Shown in pieces: positions 45,413 through 54,008 of a stretch of 64,000 nt of DNA; position 1 is the first letter of the stretch, and each line of letters starts with the position of its first letter. Both the position numbers and the translations under genes were made by a program. The stretch spans positions 4,092,001-4,156,000 of the forward strand of contig NZ_CP071872.1 in the NCBI RefSeq assembly GCF_022647665.1. The letters are read 5' to 3'. The DNA comes from Streptomyces formicae (lineage in GTDB: Bacteria; Actinomycetota; Actinomycetes; Streptomycetales; Streptomycetaceae). The notes beneath the pieces were generated by a model, which was not told the origin of the DNA, did not search any database, and worked only from the letters and a program-made list of their open reading frames with translations.

Positions 45413-45684
45413 TCACGCTGCGGTCCCCGGCTCGGGCACGGGCCCGAAGTCCTCGCCGGAGTCGGCAGCGAGCGCGGCTCGGGGTCGGCGTGGATGTCGG
45501 AGGTGTGTTTCCACTCGGTGATGGGCTGGGCGACGGCGGCCGTGTTGTCCGGCTCGCTGGCGGCGCCGAGGGCTGCGACCAGGTCGACGGAGAACTCGCG
45601 TGCGTCGTGGGCGGGGAGGTAGCGCACCCACGGGAAGGTCGTCGGCAGCACGTCCAGGACCAGGGTGCGGCCCTGGGGGTGCAC
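45413..45684 (-). pseudogene. Antitoxin-like small gene, frameshifted
   Basis: GTG 45684 opens HPQGRTLVLDVLPTTFPWVRYLPAHDAREFSVDL...EWKHTSDIHADPE, and the sense continues in a second frame as LAADSGEDFGPVPEPGTAA to 45413. One base change in length near 45475 would repair it. The order (this gene, then the toxin-like remnant a few bases downstream) is that of a type II toxin-antitoxin operon. The family name is uncertain. Confidence 0.5.
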
Positions 45685-45689
45685 CCGCC

Positions 45690-46350
45690 CCGCCCCGCTC
45701 CGCCCGAACCCGCGCCGACCACCCCCACGAAGAAGAGCTCACGTCCGAGCGCCGTGGCACAGCGCCGCGAGAAGCTCACCCGCGCCCGCCAGGAAGCCGG
45801 GGCCGCGGAGCAGCAGGCGCATCAGCGGGGAAAGGGGCGCCCCCAGCGGGTCGAAGCTGGACGGGGGCAGGCGGAGGCCCTTCTGCGCGAGGCTGAGCAG
45901 CGAGCCGCCGCTCTGGGTGGGGAGCTGAAAGCGGCCAAGCAGGCGGCCCGTAGTGGGGCTGGACGAGGCCCGCTGCGGGCCGCGGAGGCGGGACGGGCCG
46001 CTCGCGCGATGCGCCTGGACGCGCAGGCATCCCGATGCGGGTCGAGTGCCTGGGATCGAAAGAGTGAATCCGGGGGCGCGGCTGATGCGGTTCATTCGAG
46101 CGGACGTGTGGTGCCGGGTGGCTGACGCCCCGACCGAGTACGGCGCCCCCTCCGCTCGGCGATGTCTGCCGTGACCAGGTGCCTGCGCGCCGCCTTCGCT
46201 CCGCTGCCGCACGAGCGGTACATCCGGTCCGTCATCGGTCAACGGGCGCACGCCCACGATCGGCTCGCTGCCCATGCGGTCCAGGGTGCGTCACCGGCCT
46301 GGACGGCGGCTCCGGCCTCGGCTCTGATCAGGCGCAGTGCCGGCTGTGGG
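45690..46350. other. Unassigned region downstream of Tap
   Basis: A plus-strand frame here gives an Ala/Glu/Arg-rich, coiled-coil-like product (AQRREKLTRARQEAGAAEQQ), but there is no ribosome site and no family. On the minus strand, where a terminal protein gene (tpg) normally follows tap, nothing resembling Tpg is present. Confidence 0.4.
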
Positions 46351-48462
46351 CTATTCGCCTTCGTCGAGGACGGCGTCGCCGCCCTTGATGTGCCGGGCCG
46401 GGTTGAGGTCCTTCTCCATCAGGTCGACCGCCCACAGCATCGACTGGACGCCCTCCAGTTTCGCCAGGCCCGGTGTGGGGCCGAGGCGGAACCCGCCGGG
46501 CTGGGGCTTGCCCGAGGCGGCGTAGGGCAGGAAGGCGAGCGGGCTGTCGCCCGGCGAGGGGTAGACGACGCAGTCGGACAGCACCGCGAGCGGGTACAGG
46601 CCGGTCATCGCTGCCATGTTGCGCAGTTTGCGGTGCATGTTGACGCGCGCCTTGCTGATGACGGCGGCGCGGATGTCGGGGCGCCAGGTCGGGCGCTGAA
46701 GGGCTGGCCACCGCTCGCCCTGCTGGTAGTGGCGGCCCTGGGGGCGCTCGCGGAGCTTGCCGATGCCGCCCTTCACGGTGGCTTTGATGGCGGCGAGCAC
46801 GGCGGCCAGGGCCGGGTCGACGTCCTTGTGCCGCTGCATCGCGGCGAGGAACGCGCGGTCGTCGAGGTCTTTGGTGACGCCGAGGTCGGCGAGGGTGTCG
46901 ACGTAGGCGGTCTTGAGGCGGTCGTGCCACGGATCCAGGTACGCGCCGGTCTGCCGGCGCAGGTACGCCTCGATCGGGTGGACGTCGTAGCCGAGCTCCT
47001 GGGCGTAGGCGACGGTGTGCGTCTGGTACCAGGCAGGTCCCGTCGGGCGGGTGCCGTCCGGGGTGAACGGCGACGGGAGGCGCGGGTCCAGCTCCACGTG
47101 GCTCAGGTCGGCCAGCCAGGAGCCGGGGATCTTCGGGTTGAACCGCGGGGCGTGGAAGTGGTCGGGGGCGGACAGACCGACCGTCAGCCTCGCGGCGGCG
47201 GCGAGGAAGGCGGTGTTCAGGTCCAGGCCGACCGCGTAGGGCAGGTGGCACTCCTCATCGGTCAGCAGGTTGACGTCGCGGACCCACTGGTACGCCTCCT
47301 CGTTCAGGAACCCGCCACTCCAGCCGGAGTTGACGACGACAGGGTGCTCGATGGTGGCCTCCGGCGGCGCGGGGTCCATCGGCTCGGTCCCGAGCGAGCC
47401 CGGGTTGTGGCCGGACACCCAGTTGCCGGTCGCGGGGTCCTGCACGGCCTTCGTGGGCGGGCGCAGCGCGGTCATCAGCTCCAGCCCGGAGACGGCGGTG
47501 GAGCCGCGTGGGGTGATGACGCGCTGGGCGTAGATGCCGAGGACGCGGGCGACGTCGGCCGGCTCCATCTCCGCGACATCGGGCCAGGACCGCGAATCGA
47601 GCGCGTCCCAGGACAGGATCGCCAGCTGCACACACTGCCGCTCGCGCCCCTGGGCCTTGCGGTAGACCCTGGCCCACGGGCCGAACCCGCGCTGCGTCAG
47701 CTGCCACTTCGCCTTCGCCACCTGCTTCACGACCGGGTGGTCCTCCGGGAGGCGCAGGGAGCGGCGCTGCTCGTGGCCCTCCAGGCGCTCCGGCAGCCCG
47801 AGCTTCACCGCGGCGGCCGCGGTGAGCACGATCAGCGGGTCGCTGTCCTTGCCGTACCGGTGCAGCTTCGCCGTACCCAGGCCGGCCTCGCGCAGCGTCC
47901 ACTCCACCAGCTCCGGGATGGTGGTCGCCGGGCAGTCGAGCACGATCCCGCCGACGCCGTACGCACTGCCGTCGCCGTCCAGCACCGCAAGCGGACCGTG
48001 CGGGAACCGCGGATCCGTGACGGCGGGCTTCGCGATTGTCTTCGCCGCCGGTCGCCGCGACGTCGCCGGGCGCGCGGCCGGACGGGCAGCGCACTCGGGG
48101 GCGGCCGGGGCGGCGGGAGCCTCCACCGGCGCAGGCTCCGTCTCGGGCAGCCCGGGCGCGGCCGGATCAGCGGCCTCCGGGTGCGGTGCGGCGGCCGCGG
48201 CGGGGGTGCCGTGGGCTGGATACTTCGCCGCCCAGCCGCTCAGCAGCCGCTGATACGCCGACAGGCGCGGCTCCTTCGGCTCGGAGCGGCCGTTCTCCCA
48301 GTTCTTGACGCTCTGGGTCGACGTCTTCAGCGCGACGGCGAGGCGAGCCTGGGTGATACCGGCGGCCTCACGCAACCGGGCGCGCTCCACCGGGGACGGG
48401 AGCAGCGGCTCCTCCGCCAGCAGCGCGTCCACACTCGCGAACAGCTCTTCCTCAGACGCCAA
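46351..48462 (-). CDS. tap: Telomere-associated protein Tap
   Basis: The product is 703 aa from TTG 48462, eight bases after GGAGG (LASEEELFASVDALL start); the frame is open to 48492. It has an N-terminal HTH (about 30-65: REAAGITQARLAVALKTSTQSVKNWENG), an Ala/Pro linker (about 80-150), DPRFPHGPLAVLDGDGSAYGVGG, LAILSWDALDSRSWPDVAEM (near 290), GLDLNTAFLAAAARLTVG (near 430) and a conserved C-terminal part with KARVNMHRKLRNMA. This is the Tap protein that binds telomeric 3' overhangs of linear Streptomyces replicons and recruits the terminal protein for end patching. Full length compared with known Tap (about 700-740 aa). The usual downstream tpg is not seen. Confidence 0.9.
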   Translation of the reverse strand: MASEEELFASVDALLAEEPLLPSPVERARLREAAGITQARLAVALKTSTQSVKNWENGRSEPKEPRLSAYQRLLSGWAAKYPAHGTPAAAAAPHPEAADPAAPGLPETEPAPVEAPAAPAAPECAARPAARPATSRRPAAKTIAKPAVTDPRFPHGPLAVLDGDGSAYGVGGIVLDCPATTIPELVEWTLREAGLGTAKLHRYGKDSDPLIVLTAAAAVKLGLPERLEGHEQRRSLRLPEDHPVVKQVAKAKWQLTQRGFGPWARVYRKAQGRERQCVQLAILSWDALDSRSWPDVAEMEPADVARVLGIYAQRVITPRGSTAVSGLELMTALRPPTKAVQDPATGNWVSGHNPGSLGTEPMDPAPPEATIEHPVVVNSGWSGGFLNEEAYQWVRDVNLLTDEECHLPYAVGLDLNTAFLAAAARLTVGLSAPDHFHAPRFNPKIPGSWLADLSHVELDPRLPSPFTPDGTRPTGPAWYQTHTVAYAQELGYDVHPIEAYLRRQTGAYLDPWHDRLKTAYVDTLADLGVTKDLDDRAFLAAMQRHKDVDPALAAVLAAIKATVKGGIGKLRERPQGRHYQQGERWPALQRPTWRPDIRAAVISKARVNMHRKLRNMAAMTGLYPLAVLSDCVVYPSPGDSPLAFLPYAASGKPQPGGFRLGPTPGLAKLEGVQSMLWAVDLMEKDLNPARHIKGGDAVLDEGE

Positions 48463-48590
48463 CGTCTCTACCTCCACCCCGAACCCTAGCAAAACTTACC
48501 CCAGTCTTTACCCCTCTCATTTAACCCGCCCGAAGCATGTGGGAGCGAGGGCGCCAGATACAGGAGCGCACTGATGCGACCGAGACTTTT

Positions 48591-48780
48591 ACTTGGCGGA
48601 CGAGCGCAGTAGTTGGCGGATCTTGATGTCCGACCGCTGACCAGCGCGCTCACCTGCGGCGATGCCCTCGCGCTCGCAGGTGGCGGTGAGGTGAACCGCC
48701 GACCATCGCCCTCAAGATCCGCCAACCAGCTTTCTCTGCACGCCCGTGACCTGCACCGGGCTGGGCATGATCCGCCAACT
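48591..48780. promoter_or_regulatory. TTGGCGGATC repeats upstream of tap
   Basis: Four copies of a GTTGGCGGATC-like unit: ACTTGGCGGA at 48591-48600, AGTTGGCGGATCTTGA at 48611-48626, and inverted TCAAGATCCGCCAAC at 48712-48726 and GATCCGCCAACT at 48769-48780. The inner pair forms a 15-bp inverted repeat across 70 bp. They lie 130-320 bp upstream of the tap start and could be operator or replication sites. Confidence 0.55.
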
Positions 48781-48789
48781 ATGGCGCTC

Positions 48790-49105
48790 GGTGTGCGACA
48801 CGAAGTCGCTCCAGGTAAGTAAGTCCAGCCGCGTGAAGGAGGTATCGATCGGCTGAACTTCGGGCCAGTGTCCAAGACCCGTCCCCGCGCTCCCATGCGT
48901 CGCTGGTAACGGCGGGGTGTGAAGCGGAGCGTTCAAGCCCAAGGGCGTCCCGGCCATCGGGAGGCAACAGGTGAGGGGAAGGCTGGACGGGCGAACGCAA
49001 GTGAACCCTTGATGATGCCTCGTGACTTTAAGACCGCGCTGATGGCGTGTTGGCGGCGGTCACAGGACCCGGTGCTGAAAGGCACCAAGCGACCTTCGGG
49101 TAACT
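48790..49105. other. Unassigned stretch left of degenerate ISb
   Basis: About 300 bp with short frames only (for example one beginning at 48919). No ribosome site with a convincing product and no domain recognised. Confidence 0.35.
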
Positions 49106-49973
49106 GAGCGTTTTCAGCGTGGCCACTGATCGGGTTACGACGTCGACGTCCGCGACGCACGAGGCTCCCGTGCCGTTGGGGGGGTGTTCGAAGTCTCAAC
49201 TCACCAGCACAGGACCTCGTTGGTCCCCCATCCTGCCGCACTCGACCTGCCTCACGCCCTGGTCGAGCGGGCCCACCATGCTCATCGTCACCCGCGAGGC
49301 TGACCGCCGCCGCAAGCTCCACCGCGCCAACGTACCCTGACCGGCCTCGTGTACCCGCGTAGGCACGACACCCCGCCCAACTCGCGGCCGGTTTCGGCAT
49401 CTCCGTCGGCACCGCCCACGCCTACGTCACCACCGTCACCGGCCTGCTCGCCGACCGCCCGCCCGGCCTGCCGCGCGTCCTGCCCGAAGCCGACCCCGAC
49501 CACGTGGACGCACCCCCCGCCGAGTGCGACCGGACCGGCGACAGCCGGGCCGGCAACCCCCACAAGCGCCGCCGACACGGGGTGAACACACGCAGGTGGT
49601 GACCGGCCCGGCCGGACGGCTGCAGTGGATCTCGCCCGCACCGCCCGGCCGCGCCCATGACCTGACTGCGGCCCACACCCACCACATCATCCGGATCTGC
49701 CAACGCCAGGGCGTCCCCACCCCCGCCGACCGCGCCTACATGGGAGCCGGCCCGTGGGCGACAACACCCCTCAGACACCCACCAGGCCGCGACCTCACAC
49801 GAACCCGGCGAACCGTCAACCGCGCGCTCTCAGCGGCGCGGGCACCGGTCGAGCGCGGCGTCGCACGACCGAAGTCCCGGCGGACCTTCCGCAAAACCCG
49901 GTGCGGCCCGAATCGAATGCCGCCAATTCGCCGCGTCCGTCCCCACCCTGGAGCGGCAACGCCGAAAGAACTC
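49106..49973 (+). pseudogene. Degenerate ISb-type element (copy 4)
   Basis: The left end is an exact GAGCGTTTTCAGCGT preceded by ACT; the right end reads GCCGAAAGAACTC. The transposase is scattered over three plus-strand frames: LIVTREADRRRKLHRANVP, then FGISVGTAHAYVTTVTGLLAD in the middle, then HHIIRICQRQGVPTPADRAYMGAGPW. Several indels. Very similar to the inverted degenerate copy at 43296-44168. Confidence 0.78.
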
Positions 49974-50218
49974 AGGGTGATCTGCAGGCGGGCCAGGCTC
50001 TCGGCCCGCACACGCCTGCCCCGGGCCGATCGCCGTGCGCACCGCAGGGCGTGGAGCAGGCCCGCGGCTGCGAGCAGAACAAGGGCGGGCCAGGCACGTA
50101 CCGCCACGTCAAGAGCGGCCACCGCCGTCCTCGCCAGCAGTGTCATTGCGGCGAGGGCGACAACCCCGGCCGCGGCCACTCCCCCGCGCCCCGGGGCATG
50201 CACGGCCAAAGCCGCCAC
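49974..50218 (-). pseudogene. Fragment of a small membrane protein
   Basis: The minus strand encodes AAAGVVALAAMTLLARTAVAAL and AWPALVLLAAAGLLHAL, two hydrophobic segments, then an Arg-rich tail that runs into the degenerate ISb right end. The 3' end is therefore cut. No family. Confidence 0.35.
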
Positions 50219-50269
50219 CGGGCCATCAGCGTCCCGCCGGCACAGGGGCGGCCAGGGCCGATGAGGGCT

Positions 50270-50487
50270 GTTGAGGCTCGGTGGCCTCGCGCTTCAGCTC
50301 GGCCGACTTCCCGGTCGGGCGCCGGGCCGGACTCCGTTGCCGATCTGGTCCTGACGGACCACTTGTGCAACGTCTCAGCCGTCCCGATCCCCAGCCTGGC
50401 GGCGACCGCCTTCATCACGGCCCACTCGGTGTCGCACTCCGGCCCGCACCTCAACCACCATGCGGACAGCGCGCTTGCGCGGCTCAA
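50270..50487 (-). pseudogene. IS3-family orfA remnant
   Basis: ECDTEWAVMKAVAARLGIGTAETLHKW is the helix-turn-helix of IS3 OrfA. It then becomes frameshifted and no orfB is attached. Confidence 0.55.
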
Positions 50488-50540
50488 GGAGGTAAGGGGA
50501 AGAACGTGCCATGACCCGACCCGCTCAATAATCGAGCTCC

Positions 50541-51314
50541 CTACCGAACCCGGAACGGTTCAGATGAGGCCGCGTCAAGCCATGCGGATGGTCCGCCCGA
50601 AAGGTCACCGGAGGGATCTGGTTCGAAGACTCTCCATGGGCCAGGGGTAGATGAGATTGTTCTGGCTCCACTGGCAGTCTTCGCTCTTCCGAATCCAGCT
50701 TCACCTGCCGGTGCGTAGACCCGGCGGCCTGTGGCAGTGGCCAGCTTCTGAGCAACGCCATCGATTTTGTAACCAGTGTGGCAGCTCACCAGGAATATAG
50801 CCCCTCCGGGGTTTTCCGATGTGAACTGCGCGTAGGCTGTGTCAGAAACGTGCAACAGGGCACCCAACTGTGTGCCCGTCAGGGGCATTTTGCTGCCGTC
50901 ATTTCTGACGGCATAGAAATGGTCCGGGGTGCCATGAGCTGTAACCATGACTATTCTCTCGCCCGGATCGAGCCAGGGGCTGACCTCAAGGGTCCTCAGG
51001 CCTGTCTTCTCGACCAAATTGGGGGGCTGCTCGGCCCAGTCAAACGACTTCCAGTGGGGAATCCGGGAAGCGACGTCCCGCTCGCTGTGGCGGCTGGTGC
51101 CGATCACATTGTCACCTGCCCCCATGACTGTATGTTCACGCGGCAGCCTTGGTGACCCGCTGCCCTGGGCAGTGCTGTTGACCAGACGGATGATCAGCGC
51201 CCTTCTGGTCGCAGCGCACCGCGCATCCTGCGGCGACTCCTTCCGGGCCGCTTGAGACTCGGAAGGCAGCACGGGCAGGGAACGCGTGCGAGATAACTTC
51301 TTATGCATGGGCAT
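50541..51314 (-). CDS. Caspase-like / 'lonely Cys'-type protein
   Basis: From ATG 51314 (after GGAGG) the product is 257 aa; the frame is open to 51341. The first about 80 residues are polar and disordered-looking without signal peptide. The core (about 95-220) contains IVMVTAHGTPDHFYAV and, some 50 residues later, AIFLVSCHTGYKIDGVAQKLATATG: a strand-His-Gly and strand-Ser-Cys pair arranged as in caspase-like or CHAT peptidases and in the lonely-Cys domains of large Streptomyces polymorphic toxins. VYAPAGEAGFG follows. It stands alone between IS debris rather than inside a giant toxin. Possible effector or released toxin domain; activity unproven. Confidence 0.6.
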   Translation of the reverse strand: MPMHKKLSRTRSLPVLPSESQAARKESPQDARCAATRRALIIRLVNSTAQGSGSPRLPREHTVMGAGDNVIGTSRHSERDVASRIPHWKSFDWAEQPPNLVEKTGLRTLEVSPWLDPGERIVMVTAHGTPDHFYAVRNDGSKMPLTGTQLGALLHVSDTAYAQFTSENPGGAIFLVSCHTGYKIDGVAQKLATATGRRVYAPAGEAGFGRAKTASGARTISSTPGPWRVFEPDPSGDLSGGPSAWLDAASSEPFRVR

Positions 51315-51344
51315 TACCGGACCTCCTTGAATCAATTCCATATA

Positions 51345-52413
51345 CCCTGTTGGCCTACGGCAACACCCTCCTCGTCACCCTCACGCGGGTGGCGTAGATG
51401 CCGAGCAGGTGGGCGGGGTTCGCCGGCGGCAGCCGAGCGGCGGTTGCCCAGGAGCGTGTGTCGAGGGCGTCCCAGCCGAGGATGCGCAGTTGGACACAGA
51501 AGCGCCTGGGAGCCCTGCCTGGGAGCGCTGGGCCGGGCGGTAGAGGCGGGCCCGCGGGCCGAAACCGCGCCTGGTGAGCGCCAGTTCGCCGCCGTCGGCC
51601 GCTTGGGGGCGGTGTGGCCGTCAGGCAGCCGCCCGGCCCGGCACTCGTCATCGCAGGCGGGTCGGCAGGCCGTAGCACTCAGCGGCGGGGTCGGTGAGGA
51701 CCAGGGACGGGGCCGGCGCCCTTGCCGTTGCGGTTCAGGCGCGGCGCGCCGAGCCGGGCCTCGGCCGGGGCCCACTCGATCAGGGCGACAGGGAACTGGC
51801 GTTGACGTCCAGGATCAGGCCGCCAGAACAGTACGCGGACACCTTGCCGTCTTCGACATCGACGACGGCCAGTGGGCCGTTCTTGAAGCGCGGGTCGGAC
51901 GGGGCCGTGCCCGATGTCGTCTTCTTCGCCGTCGCGACCGGACGCCGCGGCGTCCCCGGTGTGGCAGTCCGCGCGTGCCGGGATGCTGGTGCGGGCGCTG
52001 CGCGGTGATCTGCTCGGGAGCCGCGGTTGCCGGGACAGGGCCGGGGCGGTCTCGGCTCGCAGCGTCGGCGCGGAGGCGCTGGGGGACGCCTCGGGTGCCG
52101 TCGACCGCGGCGTGGCGTCCCGGCGGGCCGGATTGTCCTGGCCGGAGTCGGCGGCCTCATGGGGGTGGATCTGCTCCTGCGCGCCGTTGAGGAAGCGGGC
52201 GTACTTGGTGCGGGTCTCGCCGCCGGGGTCACGCCCTGATTCCCCATTCCCAGCCGCTGGGCGTGGACGGGCTCACCCCGCACGCGCGCGCCACCTGGGT
52301 GCGTGACAGGCCGAGCGCGCCTCGCGGCAGCGCACGGCGCTCCTCGGCCGGCGGCAGCGGGACGGGAGTGGAGGCAGACGCGGGCAGCGCGTCGATCGTC
52401 TCGAAGTCACTCA
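51345..52413 (-). pseudogene. Second Tap gene, decayed
   Basis: Pieces in several minus-strand frames follow the order of the intact Tap at 46351: MSDFETIDALPAS with HTH-like LSRTQVARACGVSPSTPSGWEWG (near 52260-52413), DPRFKNGPLAVVDVEDGKVSAYCSGGLILD (near 51790-51890), and CVQLRILGWDALDTRSWATAARLPPAN...LLGIYATRVRV (near 51370-51500). It ends at a point equal to about residue 330 of Tap; the C-terminal half is absent. Different enough from the intact copy to be an independent Tap lineage. Confidence 0.75.
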
Positions 52414-52414
52414 T

Positions 52415-53060
52415 GAGCTCACCTGGGTCTTCCCGGGCTTTGGTACACGGCCGGACGCCCGACACCGCGGACCGTACCCGGTCGCCCGGCAGCATGCGCG
52501 TCAGACCGGCCATGGCCGGATCCAAGGTGAGTACCCGGAAGGTCTCCGGGACATCGCGTGATCCGACGCGGCCGGCGACGGTCGCCGTGAACGAGCGCCT
52601 ACCTCGCCGGGCAGGGCGCAGTATCGAATCGGTGCCGTGGATGGCCAGTACCCCGGTGCCCCATCCCGCCACGGACACGGGCAGCACTCCGGCGGTCGTC
52701 ACGATCATCTCCGGCTCGCACCGCCACCACTGTCGGGCTGCCTCAAGGAACTGTGCGTCCGTCAGGTCCGGGGAGTCCCCGATGAAGTCGCGGCCGCACC
52801 CCTGGACGGTCCGGGGGAGCGGCCGCGCCGGTTCGCAGGACAGGGAGCGTGCCCTGCGTGACATCGACGTGCGGTGCCCCGGGCGAGCGCCGCGACCCGT
52901 GCTGCCGTGAGGTCCGGGAGGAACTGACTGGCCAGCAGCTTGCCAACGATGTCGGGCGACAGGCCCAAGGCACTCGCCGCCTCGCTCCGGGTGAGCACGT
53001 CACTAGCGGGCCCCTCCGGCGCCACCAGCACGACGGAAGGCAGCACAGACACCTCAATTC
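52415..53060 (-). pseudogene. Frameshifted HTH-type gene upstream of decayed Tap
   Basis: The N-terminal part reads VLPSVVLVAPEGPAS and VLTRSEAASALGLSPDIVGKLLASQFLPDLTAARVAAL, an excisionase-like helix-turn-helix. A frame change leads through APHVDVTQGTLPVL to DFIGDSPDLTDAQFLEAARQWWR and VSVAGWGTGVLAIHG, ending just before the Tap pseudogene start with GELM. At least two frameshifts. Once probably a regulator of about 210 aa co-transcribed with Tap; family unknown. Confidence 0.55.
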
Positions 53061-53107
53061 GACTCGAGGAGCGCCACCTCACGGCAGCGCACCTGCCGTG
53101 AATCACT

Positions 53108-54005
53108 GAACCCTTTTCATCCTTGATAGCTGCAGGTCAGCAGGGTGTGGATGGCTTTGGTGATCCGGCTGAGGCGGTTGGTGGAGCATCGGGCTCGGCG
53201 CGTGATGTGCCAGGACTTCAGCTGTGCGAAGGCCCGTTCGCCGGGTGCTCGTAGTCGGGCGTGGTCCCGGTTGAACTCCTGGTAGTGCGCCGGCTGGATT
53301 CGGTGGTGGTAGTAGGGGGTGCGGACGGTGGCGCCGGCTCCCTGGTACGCCCGGTCGGCCAGGACGAGGATCTGTCTGGTCAGGCAGGCTTGGACGATGC
53401 CGTGGGCGCGGGCCGCGGTCAGGTCGTGGGTCCGGCCCGGCAGGGCGGGTGAGAACCACAGGGGTGTCCCGTCCGGACTGGCGATGACCTGCACGTTCAT
53501 CCCGTGCCGGCGGTGTTTCATGGAGTAGTACGGCTCGTCCGTGGCGATACGGTCGGTGCCGACGAGGGTGCCGTCAACGATGACGAAGTCGCCCTCACCC
53601 AGCCCGACGAGTGCCTCGCGCAAGCCGGGAGCCCACGCTGCAAGGACATCGAGGGTCTCGTCGACATAGCGCCATGCTGTGGTCGTGGAGACACCGAAAC
53701 CTGCCGCGAGCTGCGGAAACGTCTCGTTCTTCCGCAGATGCGCAAGAGCCAGGAGAGCCTGCTTGAAACAACCCAGGCGCCGCCAGGGCGAGTTCAGCTC
53801 GCGTCGGCGTTCGTAGATTAACCACGAGACATGCTCGACGAGCTCGTGCGGGACGTCGAGCGTGGAAGAATACGGAACCAACAGGGCCCCTCGGACGCCG
53901 GTGTGTTGAGTGAAGTCACCACGCCAACGACGAGGGGCCCTGCCACGTCACCAACCCGTCTGACCAGCACGATTCACCCTGCCAGAGGCAGGATGAAAAG
54001 GGTTC
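53108..54005 (-). mobile_element. ISa copy 1, complete
   Basis: 898 bp with 15-bp inverted ends GAACCCTTTTCATCC, flanked by ACT at 53105-53107 and 54006-54008, a 3-bp target duplication. One intact transposase gene. Confidence 0.92.
53117..53881 (-). CDS. ISa transposase (IS5 family), copy 1
   Basis: The 254-aa protein has the HTH_Tnp_4-type N-terminus (ALLALAHLRKNETFPQLAAGFGVSTTTAWRY) and a DDE_Tnp_4-type core: FVIVDGTLVGTDRI (near 103), ILVLADRAYQGAGATV (near 175) and APGERAFAQLKSW (near 222). Intact. The protein is identical to those at 54018 and 63232; copy 2 differs from copy 1 by one silent base in the Thr-Thr-Ala codons near 53686. Relative to ISb it is only distantly similar. Confidence 0.93.
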   Translation of the reverse strand: MVPYSSTLDVPHELVEHVSWLIYERRRELNSPWRRLGCFKQALLALAHLRKNETFPQLAAGFGVSTTTAWRYVDETLDVLAAWAPGLREALVGLGEGDFVIVDGTLVGTDRIATDEPYYSMKHRRHGMNVQVIASPDGTPLWFSPALPGRTHDLTAARAHGIVQACLTRQILVLADRAYQGAGATVRTPYYHHRIQPAHYQEFNRDHARLRAPGERAFAQLKSWHITRRARCSTNRLSRITKAIHTLLTCSYQG

Positions 54006-54008
54006 ACT

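Noticed and set aside
45690..46125. Coiled-coil-like plus-strand ORF downstream of tap as a Tpg substitute
   Set aside because: No ribosome site, no helix-turn-helix as in Tpg and wrong orientation relative to tap.
46162..48489. 775-aa plus-strand frame opposite tap
   Set aside because: Shadow of Tap, whose family match is clear.
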